Shown: positions 13,611-21,434 of the stretch, piece by piece
Layout: every line of letters starts with the position of its first letter
How positions within the stretch are numbered: position 1 is the first letter of the stretch
Assembly: GCA_964573255.1 (NCBI GenBank)
Contig: CAZNJB010000048.1
Span: 1-22,883, forward strand
Length of the DNA stretch: 22,883 bases
Source of the DNA: CAYNUJ01 sp964573255
Lineage (GTDB): Bacteria; Bacteroidota; Ignavibacteria; Ignavibacteriales; Melioribacteraceae
Direction of reading: 5' to 3'
Notes under the pieces: model-generated
Told to the model about the DNA's origin: nothing
Seen by the model: the letters and a program-made list of their open reading frames with translations, nothing else
Databases searched by the model: none
Position numbers and translations under genes: made by a program

Positions 13611-14105
13611 TTATTCAGCTGAACGATGCATTCTTTTACCTTTATGTTCTCTGCAGCAATATCCTTTTTTCATCTTGTGATGATCCATACCCATTTTCGC
13701 AAAAGATTTTTTGAAAATTTGTTTCTGTGATTTATCGAGCAAACCATATATCTTGAACCAGTTCTCGATATGAAGTTTCTTAATTTTTCCCTGCAGTTCA
13801 GTATTTTCCTGGATTATTGAAGTTATCTTGCTTTTATCAAGATCATCGGCCATCATAAGTTTCTTTAGATCCAATTTGTTTTTGTTGATGGTGTTCTTCA
13901 AATCGAGTGTTTTTTTCTGAACTTCAATTTTCAAGTATGCAATTTTTTGTTTCTGCTCATCTGTTAAATTTAACTTCTCCATCATGTGCCCTTTAAAGGA
14001 TTCTCCTTTGTCACACTTAATTTCATCGTGGAACATTCCGGGCTGAGCAATTAATGATAATCCTGCTACAAAAAATATTACAACTGCTATTGTGAATCGT
14101 TTCAT
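13611..14105 (-). CDS. Spy/CpxP-like periplasmic protein with His/Cys-rich tail
   Basis: A 164-residue exported protein with a signal peptide (cleavage after ~20, SLIAQ). The body (45-135) is helical, with LNLTDEQKQKI at 45-55 matching the LTxxQ motif of the Spy/CpxP family and a second related copy (LLDKSQKQIF) at ~122-131. The C-terminal 25 residues are basic and rich in possible metal ligands: His142, His143, Cys150, Cys151, His154 and His160. Family members are periplasmic chaperones or sensors that feed envelope or metal-stress systems. AGGAG precedes the ATG. It is divergent from an ECF sigma factor operon that ends in another Spy-like gene, so a shared regulon is likely. It is not proven that it binds metal. 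Confidence 0.78.
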   Translation of the reverse strand: MKRFTIAVVIFFVAGLSLIAQPGMFHDEIKCDKGESFKGHMMEKLNLTDEQKQKIAYLKIEVQKKTLDLKNTINKNKLDLKKLMMADDLDKSKITSIIQENTELQGKIKKLHIENWFKIYGLLDKSQKQIFKKSFAKMGMDHHKMKKGYCCREHKGKRMHRSAE

Positions 14106-14151
14106 TTTATTTCTCCTTCTTGTTTGTGAAATTTTTTGCTATTTTCGAGTG

Positions 14152-14230
14152 TTGGACACAAAGACCTGCGCATAAGTTTAAACAAAAAATATTTTTTTAG
14201 TTAAACCCTATTTATTTGTTACGTGTCCAA
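14152..14230. promoter_or_regulatory. Widely spaced inverted repeat TTGGACAC / GTGTCCAA in divergent promoter region
   Basis: TTGGACAC at 14152-14159 and its perfect reverse complement GTGTCCAA at 14223-14230 sit on either side of the divergent region between the Spy-like gene and the sigma gene. Between them lie the palindrome GTTTAAAC (14176-14183) and an A6-T-A-T6-like stretch (14185-14198). The arrangement would suit two copies of one promoter or operator element facing opposite ways, as expected for a sigma factor that controls its own operon and a divergent target. For the minus gene, GTGTCCAA would lie about 40 bases from the ATG, in the range of a -35 element. Confidence 0.4.
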
Positions 14231-14245
14231 TAAATTGATTATTGG

Positions 14246-14797
14246 ATGCTAATGAAAGAATTAAACGATTTTGAATTAATTAAAAAATTTGTTGATGGTA
14301 ACGAATCTGCCTTTAATGAATTGGTAAGAAGATATCAAACTAAGATTTATTGGCACTCAAGACGGATGCTCGGCAATCATCTCGATGCTGATGAAGTTAC
14401 CCAGCAGGTACTGATAGTGCTTTATGAAAAACTGAAAACTTTTAAGTTTAATTCTTCTGTTTATACTTGGATTTACAGAATCACATCTACAAGATGCTTA
14501 AATTTTATTAGAAGGAAAAATATTAAAAAATTTTTCTCTTTCGATGATGTCCCTGAAAATGAGATTCTTTACGATAATGATATTATTCAAAGTATTGACG
14601 ATAAAAATAAATTGGATAGAGTTGGGAAAATATTGCAAGAACTTCCACCTAAGCAAAGAGAAATTTTTATATTGAAAAATTTTGAAGAACTTAGTTACAA
14701 GGAGATTTCCGAAATTACGGGAAAAAGTATCGGTACTCTAAAAGCAAATTATTTTCACGCATTGAAAAAAGTTACCGAGAGGATTGACGATGAATAA
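14246..14797 (+). CDS. ECF (sigma-70 family, RpoE-like) sigma factor
   Basis: A 183-residue ECF sigma factor. Region 2 (~18-92) includes ESAFNELVRRYQTKIYW and the segment VYTWIYRITSTRCLNFIRR that contacts the -10 element. Region 4 (~122-178) holds ELPPKQREIFILKNFEELSYKEISEITGKSIGTLKANYFHALK split by its helix-turn-helix. There is no region 3 or C-terminal extension. Two ATGs are possible, 14246 and 14252; neither has a strong ribosome site. The end overlaps the next, anti-sigma-like gene by eight bases, the usual arrangement for a sigma factor held inactive by its partner. Confidence 0.92.
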   Translation: MLMKELNDFELIKKFVDGNESAFNELVRRYQTKIYWHSRRMLGNHLDADEVTQQVLIVLYEKLKTFKFNSSVYTWIYRITSTRCLNFIRRKNIKKFFSFDDVPENEILYDNDIIQSIDDKNKLDRVGKILQELPPKQREIFILKNFEELSYKEISEITGKSIGTLKANYFHALKKVTERIDDE

Positions 14798-15389
14798 AGA
14801 ATTAATATTAAAATATCTTTCAGGTTTGCTCTCGGATAAAGAAAAATCCGATTTTGAAAATAGATTAAAAACCGATCCGGAGTTTAGCAGGGAATATGAA
14901 AAAATAACAGGCGGATTGGAAAGCCTTAAATATGATTCAACCGCTGAGACTAATGAAAAATATTTTATTAATTTGATTCCAAGATTCCATTCAAAAAAAG
15001 AGAGAAAAGCAAAATGGAATTATTTTCCCCAGATATCTTTTGCACTAACTCTTTTTATAGCGCTTTATTTCCTGATCTTTTACGGTTATTCAAATAATTT
15101 ATTAAACTTCAATTTTGATTTTTCACAGCTAAGCGATACATCTCTTTCTACGGAGATTAATGAATATTTTAATAATCCGATTGATGAAGAATTCCTTTAT
15201 CTATATTCGATAGAGTCGAACGAAGATACGTTAAATACAATTGGGTTTGATCTACAAGAGAGTGATATTGAAAGTATTGAGTTTTCTATATATTCGTTCC
15301 CTTCAGTTGATGATTATGAGTTTTTAAATCAAATGGATGAAGAGGATTTTACTGAATTGAAAGAAACACTAGAACAAATTAAAATTTAA
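14790..15389 (+). CDS. Putative anti-sigma factor, single-pass membrane protein with acidic tail
   Basis: A 199-residue protein starting at ATG 14790 (AGAGG seven bases upstream; a TTG at 14784 is less likely). Residues 1-45 (ILKYLSGLLSDKEKSDFE...) resemble the cytoplasmic N terminus of Bacteroidota anti-sigma factors. No HCC zinc motif is visible. One transmembrane helix spans ~78-98. The extracytoplasmic part (~101-199) is strongly acidic and Ser/Tyr/Asn-rich, unlike any family I recognise. The overlap with the ECF sigma gene and the neighbouring Spy-like gene support an anti-sigma role. The acidic tail could bind metal ions or the basic Spy-like proteins; this is inference. Confidence 0.72.
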   Translation: MNKELILKYLSGLLSDKEKSDFENRLKTDPEFSREYEKITGGLESLKYDSTAETNEKYFINLIPRFHSKKERKAKWNYFPQISFALTLFIALYFLIFYGYSNNLLNFNFDFSQLSDTSLSTEINEYFNNPIDEEFLYLYSIESNEDTLNTIGFDLQESDIESIEFSIYSFPSVDDYEFLNQMDEEDFTELKETLEQIKI

Positions 15390-15401
15390 GCGGGATAAAA
15401 A

Positions 15402-15875
15402 ATGAGAAATATAATTGTACAAATAGTTTTCTTTACAATGTTTGCAACAATGATTTTTGCCCAAGAAAAACCGTTGTTTGAATGTTCGCCGAAAAGTGAA
15501 AGATTCAGACAAATGGAGAAACTGAAGTTAATTGAAATCTTAAATATGGACGAGGAAACATCTATTCGTTTTTTTGCCAGAAGGAATAAAAATACGGAAG
15601 AAATTCGTAAATTAGTTGAACAACGGGATAAACTGTTGCAGAAATTAGCGGATAATTTAACGAATGATGCGGATCATTATAAATCACTTACTGATAAAAT
15701 ATTGCAACTCGAGAAGGCAATTTTCGATAAAAGAGCGGCTTTTGTTAATTCTTTGAACGATATATTGAACGAGGAACAGATTGCAAAATTAATTGTGTTC
15801 GAAAATAGGTTTAAGAAGGAATTGCGTGAATACTTTTTCCACGGCGGAAAGAGAATGCGGCACAGGGGGAACTAA
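15402..15875 (+). CDS. Spy/CpxP-like periplasmic protein, last gene of the ECF operon
   Basis: A 157-residue exported protein with a signal peptide ending around residue 20 (TMIFAQ). The mature part is an almost fully helical, coiled-coil-like chain. ILNMDEETSIRFF (46-58) and ILNEEQIAKLIVFENRF (121-137) correspond to the two LTxxQ-type positions of the Spy/CpxP/CnrX fold. The tail is basic with histidines (HGGKRMRHRGN). It lies 12 bases after the anti-sigma-like gene. In CnrYXH and Cpx-type systems such proteins sense metals or misfolded protein and control the sigma factor or kinase, so it may be the sensor of this module. Sequence similarity to the divergent Spy-like gene is weak. Confidence 0.75.
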   Translation: MRNIIVQIVFFTMFATMIFAQEKPLFECSPKSERFRQMEKLKLIEILNMDEETSIRFFARRNKNTEEIRKLVEQRDKLLQKLADNLTNDADHYKSLTDKILQLEKAIFDKRAAFVNSLNDILNEEQIAKLIVFENRFKKELREYFFHGGKRMRHRGN

Positions 15876-15926
15876 TAATCAAATCAAATGTTGAATAAAG
15901 AAATTTTGCAAAACTATTAATTTGAA

Positions 15927-15958
15927 TTTGATTTTTAAATGCTCGAATCTTAATTTTC
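15927..15958 (+). promoter_or_regulatory. Candidate promoter of tRNA-Leu
   Basis: TTTG (15927-15930), then exactly 20 bases, then TAATTTTC (15951-15958), fits the Bacteroidota-type TTTG-N19-21-TAnnTTTG promoter except for the last base. Transcription would start a few bases before the mature tRNA 5' end at 15971. The spacing and position make it plausible. Confidence 0.45.
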
Positions 15959-15970
15959 GTGATTCAATTT

Positions 15971-16057
15971 GCGGAAGTGGTGGAATTGGTAGACACGCTA
16001 TCTTGAGGGGGTAGTGCTCGTAAGGGCGTGCGGGTTCAAATCCCGCCTTCCGCACCA
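15971..16057 (+). tRNA. tRNA-Leu (anticodon GAG)
   Basis: An 87-nt class II tRNA with encoded CCA. The acceptor stem GCGGAAG (15971-15977) pairs with CTTCCGC (16047-16053); the discriminator is A and CCA is at 16055-16057. D-arm TGGAATTGGTAGACA is present. The anticodon stem CTATC/GGTAG flanks loop TTGAGGG with anticodon GAG at 16005-16007, decoding CUC and CUU. A long variable arm (about TGCTCGTAAGGGCG) precedes the T-arm with GGTTCAAATCC. It is followed by a T7 stretch and, 30 bases on, by a TPR gene on the same strand. Confidence 0.97.
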
Positions 16058-16087
16058 AGCTTTTTTTAACTATCGAGGTAAAAAATA

Positions 16088-16888
16088 ATGAGAAGTATTT
16101 TTGCAATCGCTTTTATGTTTGTCTTCGCAATGGGTGTTTTCGCTCAATCGCTCGAAGATAACAACGATGCGAAAAAGCTATACAACGAAGGTATCCGTTT
16201 AATGAAATCGGGTAATTTTAATGGCTCAATGGAAAAATTCGAAGAAGCCCTTAAATTAGTCGATGATTATAGATTACATTTTTATAAAGGACAAGTTTTA
16301 AGAAAACAGAAAAAGTTTGAAGAAGCTATTCCTTACTACGAAGCAGCCATCGAAAGAAATCCTGATTATTATCCTTCTTTATTTTATTTAGGTTCTTCTT
16401 ATTTTGCCTTGAAGAATTATGAAAAAGCCAAGGAATACTTCGAGAAAACTTTAGAAAAAACCCAAAATAAGAAGATTGTTAAAGCCGTTAAGAAAAATCT
16501 CAAGGTTTGCGACGAAAAATTGGCTTATCCCTACTTGATTAAAGGCAATAGCGAAAAATCAATGGGGAATTTTAAAGCAGCTATTCGCGATTTTAATAAA
16601 GTACTCGAATATTATGAAAGCGATGGCGCTTATTTAGGTTTGGCTGATTCTTATATTGAATTGGGTCAATATGAAAAAGCAATAGAATATGCATCAAAAG
16701 CTATTGCTCATCGCAAATCAATTCCGAAAGGCAGCCCATATTTCTTTATTGGTATGGCTCACGAAAGATTAGGTAATAAAGAGCAAGCAATTCAGAATTT
16801 TGAACAGTGTCTTGCAGATAAAAGTAAAGAGAATAAAGGTTTTAGGAAAAGAGCGAAATACGAGCTCGATCAATTGAAGAAAAAGTAA
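16088..16888 (+). CDS. Exported tetratricopeptide-repeat protein
   Basis: A 266-residue protein with a signal peptide (MRSIFAIAFMFVFAMGVFAQ). About five or six TPR units fill the rest: for example AKKLYNEGIRLMKSGNFNGS (28-47), a repeat at ~60-93 ending EAAIERNPDYYP, SLFYLGSSYFALKNYEKAKE (97-116), then ~145-175, ~178-208 and ~218-245. TPR arrays are protein-binding scaffolds; the partner cannot be read from sequence. A GAGG site lies nine bases before the ATG. No Cys or lipobox is seen after the signal, so it is probably periplasmic and soluble. It has its own terminator, so it forms a unit by itself or with the tRNA upstream. Confidence 0.85.
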   Translation: MRSIFAIAFMFVFAMGVFAQSLEDNNDAKKLYNEGIRLMKSGNFNGSMEKFEEALKLVDDYRLHFYKGQVLRKQKKFEEAIPYYEAAIERNPDYYPSLFYLGSSYFALKNYEKAKEYFEKTLEKTQNKKIVKAVKKNLKVCDEKLAYPYLIKGNSEKSMGNFKAAIRDFNKVLEYYESDGAYLGLADSYIELGQYEKAIEYASKAIAHRKSIPKGSPYFFIGMAHERLGNKEQAIQNFEQCLADKSKENKGFRKRAKYELDQLKKK

Positions 16889-16904
16889 TTTTGATCACCT
16901 TTTG

Positions 16905-16931
16905 AAACCCGGCTTAGCCGGGTTTTTTATT
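16905..16931 (+). terminator. Intrinsic terminator after the TPR gene
   Basis: A 9-bp stem (AAACCCGGC at 16905-16913 and GCCGGGTTT at 16917-16925) has a 3-base loop and continues into a T-rich tail. It starts about 16 bases after the stop codon. Confidence 0.9.
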
Positions 16932-16990
16932 TTCATTCTTTTTCTTATTTGCTTATTTGAGTATATTTCATAAATATTTTCCTATTATTT

Positions 16991-18469
16991 ATGACTTTGA
17001 GCAATCTATTCTATATCCTCCTTTTTATTCTTATTATTGCGGCAACGGCAGTGATAATTGAATCCGTATCTCTAAAAAATGATCTAAATAAAGAAATTTT
17101 AAGAAGAATTTTTTATTTAATAACTGTTTCTGTAACTGCTTTATTGACGATTATTATTCCTGATGAATCATTTATTCTTTTGATTTCAATTGCCGTTCTA
17201 GTAACTGCTTTTATTTCTTTTCAGTTCTCCTTTTTATCAACCACAGTCGATTCTAAAACTAAAAATTGGGGATTATTACTTTTTGCCATAGCATATCTTT
17301 TATTAGCATTGATAATTCCCGGTAAAAGGGAAACCATATTTTTATCTCTTTTGATTCTTGCCCTATCCGGTTCGATTGCACCGATATCTGCTACGCTTAA
17401 ACCGGTGGGAGTTTATCATATTTCCGGAGAAAGAAAAAGTTTATCCGCTTCAATTACGTTTTTTTTACTAACATTTTTAATTTTGATAACATTTCATTTC
17501 GCGAATAATTTTGGGGGGAATTTATCTCTTCTCTATTTTGTATCTGTAGCTATTTTAATCTCTTTTATTCTAACAATTATTGATACGCTTTCCTCCCATG
17601 ATTTCGATAAATTATACATACCAATATTTTCTGCAATTCTATTAGAGCTTTTATTGCGGCAGCAGAATGATTTGCTCATAGTTAACTTTTTTATCGGGTT
17701 ATCAATTGCTGTCATTGTCTCGATACTTTCATTTAAGGCAAAGTTTCTGACTCTTTCAGGTTCAATTGCTACTTTGTTGTTAGCCGGATTTATTTTCGGA
17801 TTGGGCGGGTTGCAATGGAGCGTGCCGATAATGACGTTTTTTATTCTTTCGAGTTTATTATCAAAATATAGAAAGAGAAAAAATGAGGATGTAGAATTGT
17901 TTTTCGAAAAAACGGGTGTAAGGGATCATTGGCAGGTAGCAGCAAATGGAGGTATTGGCGGAATATTGGTTATTATAAATGCTTTTTATCCTAGCAGTTT
18001 AAATTATTTGATTTATTTGGCTTCTCTAGCAGCTGTTTGTGCGGATACTTGGGCAACTGAGATAGGAACATTAAAACCTGCGAACACGTATAATATCCTT
18101 AACTTTAAGTCGATGGAACAGGGTGTTTCCGGGGGAATATCAATCATCGGAACATTTGGCTCTTTTTTGGGTGCAGTAGTCATTGCTTTATCAGGAATAT
18201 ATTGGGTTCAAATTGATATATATTTCTATTTTATGATAATTGTTTTAGCCGGTGTTTTAGGTTCTTTTTTCGATAGTTTTCTGGGCGCTTCTTTCCAAGT
18301 TCAATTCGAGTGCGTTAAATGCGGTAAAATTACCGAAAGGAAAATTCATTGCGGTAAGAACACAATTTATAATCGGGGAGTACAATGGTTGAATAATGAT
18401 TTTGTAAATTTGTTATCCGCAATTTTCGGAATTATTATTGTAATTATTTTGAATGGTGTTTATGGTTAG
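16991..18469 (+). CDS. Fusion of phytol/dolichol-kinase-like domain with DUF92 (VTE6-like) membrane protein
   Basis: A 492-residue protein with about 12 membrane helices. The C-terminal half (~245-492) is a clear DUF92/TMEM19 domain: DHWQVAANGGIGGIL (312-326), ADTWATEIGTL (351-361), GVSGGISIIGTFGS (378-391), GSFFDSFLGA (424-433), a CxxC...C patch (Cys441, Cys444, Cys454), and WLNNDFVNLL (466-475). The plant DUF92 protein VTE6 phosphorylates phytyl phosphate. The N-terminal half (~1-240) resembles the dolichol/phytol kinase family (VTE5, SEC59): GERKSLSASITFF (146-158) and DTLSSHDFDKLYIPIFSAIL (198-217). The family's GD-x-x-A motif is GSIAPIS (127-133) here, without the Asp. The pair suggests prenyl-alcohol phosphorylation, with the first domain possibly inactive. 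No clear ribosome site precedes the ATG. It overlaps the next gene by eight bases. Confidence 0.82.
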   Translation: MTLSNLFYILLFILIIAATAVIIESVSLKNDLNKEILRRIFYLITVSVTALLTIIIPDESFILLISIAVLVTAFISFQFSFLSTTVDSKTKNWGLLLFAIAYLLLALIIPGKRETIFLSLLILALSGSIAPISATLKPVGVYHISGERKSLSASITFFLLTFLILITFHFANNFGGNLSLLYFVSVAILISFILTIIDTLSSHDFDKLYIPIFSAILLELLLRQQNDLLIVNFFIGLSIAVIVSILSFKAKFLTLSGSIATLLLAGFIFGLGGLQWSVPIMTFFILSSLLSKYRKRKNEDVELFFEKTGVRDHWQVAANGGIGGILVIINAFYPSSLNYLIYLASLAAVCADTWATEIGTLKPANTYNILNFKSMEQGVSGGISIIGTFGSFLGAVVIALSGIYWVQIDIYFYFMIIVLAGVLGSFFDSFLGASFQVQFECVKCGKITERKIHCGKNTIYNRGVQWLNNDFVNLLSAIFGIIIVIILNGVYG

Positions 18470-21434
18470 AAAATTATTATTCGTTTTTTGGTCCACTTTT
18501 ATTTTTTCGGTTAATGCTCAGGACATTTCGACTGTGTTTGATAACGCAATGAATGCGTTTAACGAACACGAATATATATTAGCTCATAGATTGTTCTCTT
18601 CTTTAAAACAGAATTCGAACGTTGATAATAATTTATTATCAACTGCATTTTATTACTCGGCGTTATCATTAGAAAAAGAAGGACAAAGCGACGGAGCTGC
18701 TGCAGAATACGAAGAGTTTATTAGAGAATACCCGGTTTCGAATTTCAGAGATCAGGCGTTGTATAACCTTGGTATACTCTACTACCGGAGCGGTAATTAC
18801 AAAAAATGCCGTGAAAAGATGATCACTTTAGTTAAGGACTATCCGGAAAGTGAATTGTTTGGTGCCGCAAATTATTGGGTTGGCGAAGCTTTCATTGCCG
18901 AAGATAAATTATTCCAAGCTGAAGAATTTTTATTGCAGTCTATTGCCAATAGGGACAGAAACAGCAAATTAGATTACAGTATTTATTCTTTAGGAAATTT
19001 GTATGAGAGAAAAGGGGATTTTGAAAAAGCCGTTACATATTACGATGAATTGTTATCATACTACAATGATAGTGAGTTAGCGCCTTATGCACAATTGAGG
19101 ATTGGTATTAGTTATTACAGATTGAATGATTTTGAAAATGTAATTCTAGAGTTAATCGATCCTCGTATTTTTGAACTGCCAGAATCAAGACAAATCGAAG
19201 CCGAATATATTTTGGCTAATGCCTATACCCGCACAAAGGAATTTGATAAAGCGAAAACTATTTACCAAGAAATATTAGCAAGAACGCCCGATGATATTAC
19301 AGAAGATCAAATCGTATATGGTTTGGCATGGGTTAATTTTCAAACTGCTCGTTATGACGATTCCTACAAACTTTTTCATTCATTAATTGCATCGCTGGAA
19401 GATTCGATACGAATTAAATCTCTCTTTTGGTCTGCGGAAAGCAAAAGATACGCAGGCAAAAATGATGAAGCGGTAAAAATTTATCAACAATTCTTAAATC
19501 TTTATCCGGATAATATTCACGCTTATACAGTTAAATATAACATCGGGATAATCTATTACAATAGAAAAGAAATAAGCAAAGCAAAACGATTTTTAATTGC
19601 TGCTACATCTTCGCCGGATGGGAATACAAAAGCTCGAGCTTTAACGTTATTAGGTGAAATCGAATTACATTCAAAAAATTATTCTGATGCATTAAAATAT
19701 TTTGAACAAGCTAAAGAGAGTTTCCCCAGAAATAAAGATTTACGAAACAGGATTGATCTCGAATTGAGTATAGCTTATTATTATACTAATAATTTTAGTT
19801 CTGCCATTTCCGTTCTTCAAAATTTATTTGACAGAACTGAAAATTTCGAGCGGGATAAAATTCATTTTTATTTAGGAGAATCTTATTTCGCCAAAGGTAA
19901 ATTCGATAAAGCAAGAGATCATTTTAAAAAGATTGCCCCTACTGCAGGAGTACTAGGAAAGCAAGCTCTTTACGGCTTGGGTTATTCTTATTATAATTTG
20001 CGCGATTATCCGAATGCTTCATATTATTTTAAGGAATATTTGAAATTATTTAAGAAGAGTAAGGATGAATTGGAAGTTTTGTTGCGACTTGCAGACTGTT
20101 ATTTCGGTATGAAAGATTTTAAACAAGCTTCGGCAAATTATTCAACTGCATTCAGAAAATTTAAACCGCGCAACATAGAAGCAAGAGAGCATTTCCAATT
20201 TGGACAAGCTTTGTACAAAAATGATAATCCGGATAAAGCCGTGCGTATTTTCAGAGATTTACAAATATATTTCCCGCATTCAAAATATGCTGATGATGCA
20301 CAATATTTGATTGGCTGGATATTTTTCAAACAAGGAGATTATAATCAAGCAATATCGGAATATTTTCTCATCCCCAATAAATACAGCAATTCTAATTTAA
20401 TTCCGCTCGTTTATTATTCCATCGGTGATTGTTATTTCAATCTCAGTAATTACGAGGAAGCTATTACATTTTATAACACAGTCATTAATGAATATCCTAA
20501 AAGCAAATATGTATTTGATGCGTTAAACGGAATAACATACAGTTATTTAGTGAAAAATCAGCCTGAGAATGCTGCAGCGGTTATAAATAATTTCGTTGCC
20601 TTAAATCCAACTTCCGAATACAGTGATGATATTCTTTATAAGAAAGGGGAATTGTTTTATAATGTCGGTGACTTTGAGATGGCGCGTGTCGGTTATAAAG
20701 AATTCATTGCCACTTATCCGAACAGCAAGTTTGTTCCCGATGCTTACTATTGGATAGGGAAGGCATCACTTAATTTAGGACACATTGAAGATGCCCTTTA
20801 TAATTTTAATATTGTTAAAGAACAATATATTATTTCCAATGTGGGAATTTCTGCTGTGCTGGAAATCGGTAAAATTTATGACGATAGAAAAGAATACGAA
20901 AAGGAATTGGCTGTATATAATTACGCAATAGAAAAACTGAAAGACAATAAAGGAATTGAAGAAGTTATCTATAACAAAGCAAAGACTTTGATTTCTCTCA
21001 AACGGCTAGCAGATGCATATAATGAATTGAATAATCTAACTGTTTATTACGATGGAATAGTGTTCGCGGATAAAGCAAAGATTGAATTGGGTCTGCTTGA
21101 ATTAGCGAGGGATAATTATGATAATGCAAAAGAACTTTTTAAACTAGTTGGCGAAAAAAGGAAAGATGACATTGGTGCTCAAGCACAGTACTATTACGGG
21201 ATGGCTCTTTTGGATGAAGGAAATATTAAGGACGCCGTTTTGGCATTTGTACGCGTTCGTTCTGTATTTTCCAGATACGATGAATGGTACACTAAAGCGC
21301 TATTAAAATTGGGTGAATGTTATGTTAAATTGGGGGATAAACGTACTGCCAGGGATATGTACAGAGCCGTAATTAAGAGACATAAGAATGATGATTATGG
21401 AAAAGAAGCAAAACGAAAATTGAGAAGATTATGA
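18462..21434 (+). CDS. Large exported TPR-repeat protein (BamD/YbgF-like repeats)
   Basis: A ~990-residue protein starting with a signal peptide (MVRKLLFVFWSTFIFSVNAQ) and otherwise made almost entirely of TPR-type helical hairpins, more than 20 by eye. Many are of the outer-membrane lipoprotein YfiO/BamD or YbgF kind, with G-Y/W-x-x-x-x-Y-P spacing such as LGILYYRSGNYKKC and FIATYPNSKFVPDAYYWIGK. There is no lipobox, so it is periplasmic or surface-associated rather than lipidated. ATG 18462 gives the cleanest signal peptide; ATG 18453 would add three residues. Its stop overlaps the start of the next gene, a beta-barrel-like protein, by four bases (ATGA). That suggests it works with the barrel at the outer membrane, as scaffold or periplasmic adaptor. 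Confidence 0.85.
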   Translation: MVRKLLFVFWSTFIFSVNAQDISTVFDNAMNAFNEHEYILAHRLFSSLKQNSNVDNNLLSTAFYYSALSLEKEGQSDGAAAEYEEFIREYPVSNFRDQALYNLGILYYRSGNYKKCREKMITLVKDYPESELFGAANYWVGEAFIAEDKLFQAEEFLLQSIANRDRNSKLDYSIYSLGNLYERKGDFEKAVTYYDELLSYYNDSELAPYAQLRIGISYYRLNDFENVILELIDPRIFELPESRQIEAEYILANAYTRTKEFDKAKTIYQEILARTPDDITEDQIVYGLAWVNFQTARYDDSYKLFHSLIASLEDSIRIKSLFWSAESKRYAGKNDEAVKIYQQFLNLYPDNIHAYTVKYNIGIIYYNRKEISKAKRFLIAATSSPDGNTKARALTLLGEIELHSKNYSDALKYFEQAKESFPRNKDLRNRIDLELSIAYYYTNNFSSAISVLQNLFDRTENFERDKIHFYLGESYFAKGKFDKARDHFKKIAPTAGVLGKQALYGLGYSYYNLRDYPNASYYFKEYLKLFKKSKDELEVLLRLADCYFGMKDFKQASANYSTAFRKFKPRNIEAREHFQFGQALYKNDNPDKAVRIFRDLQIYFPHSKYADDAQYLIGWIFFKQGDYNQAISEYFLIPNKYSNSNLIPLVYYSIGDCYFNLSNYEEAITFYNTVINEYPKSKYVFDALNGITYSYLVKNQPENAAAVINNFVALNPTSEYSDDILYKKGELFYNVGDFEMARVGYKEFIATYPNSKFVPDAYYWIGKASLNLGHIEDALYNFNIVKEQYIISNVGISAVLEIGKIYDDRKEYEKELAVYNYAIEKLKDNKGIEEVIYNKAKTLISLKRLADAYNELNNLTVYYDGIVFADKAKIELGLLELARDNYDNAKELFKLVGEKRKDDIGAQAQYYYGMALLDEGNIKDAVLAFVRVRSVFSRYDEWYTKALLKLGECYVKLGDKRTARDMYRAVIKRHKNDDYGKEAKRKLRRL

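Noticed and set aside
15877..15933. Imperfect inverted repeat (AATCAAATCAAAT / ATTTGAATTTGATT) followed by a short T-run
   Set aside because: It is AT-only with one bulge and a ~30-base loop, so a terminator is weak at best; it overlaps the tRNA promoter candidate.
15879..16106. Minus-strand open frame of 75 codons across the tRNA region
   Set aside because: It is antisense to tRNA-Leu; its RKAGFEPARPY stretch is the familiar artefact of translating the reverse of this tRNA, and its start lies in the TPR gene.
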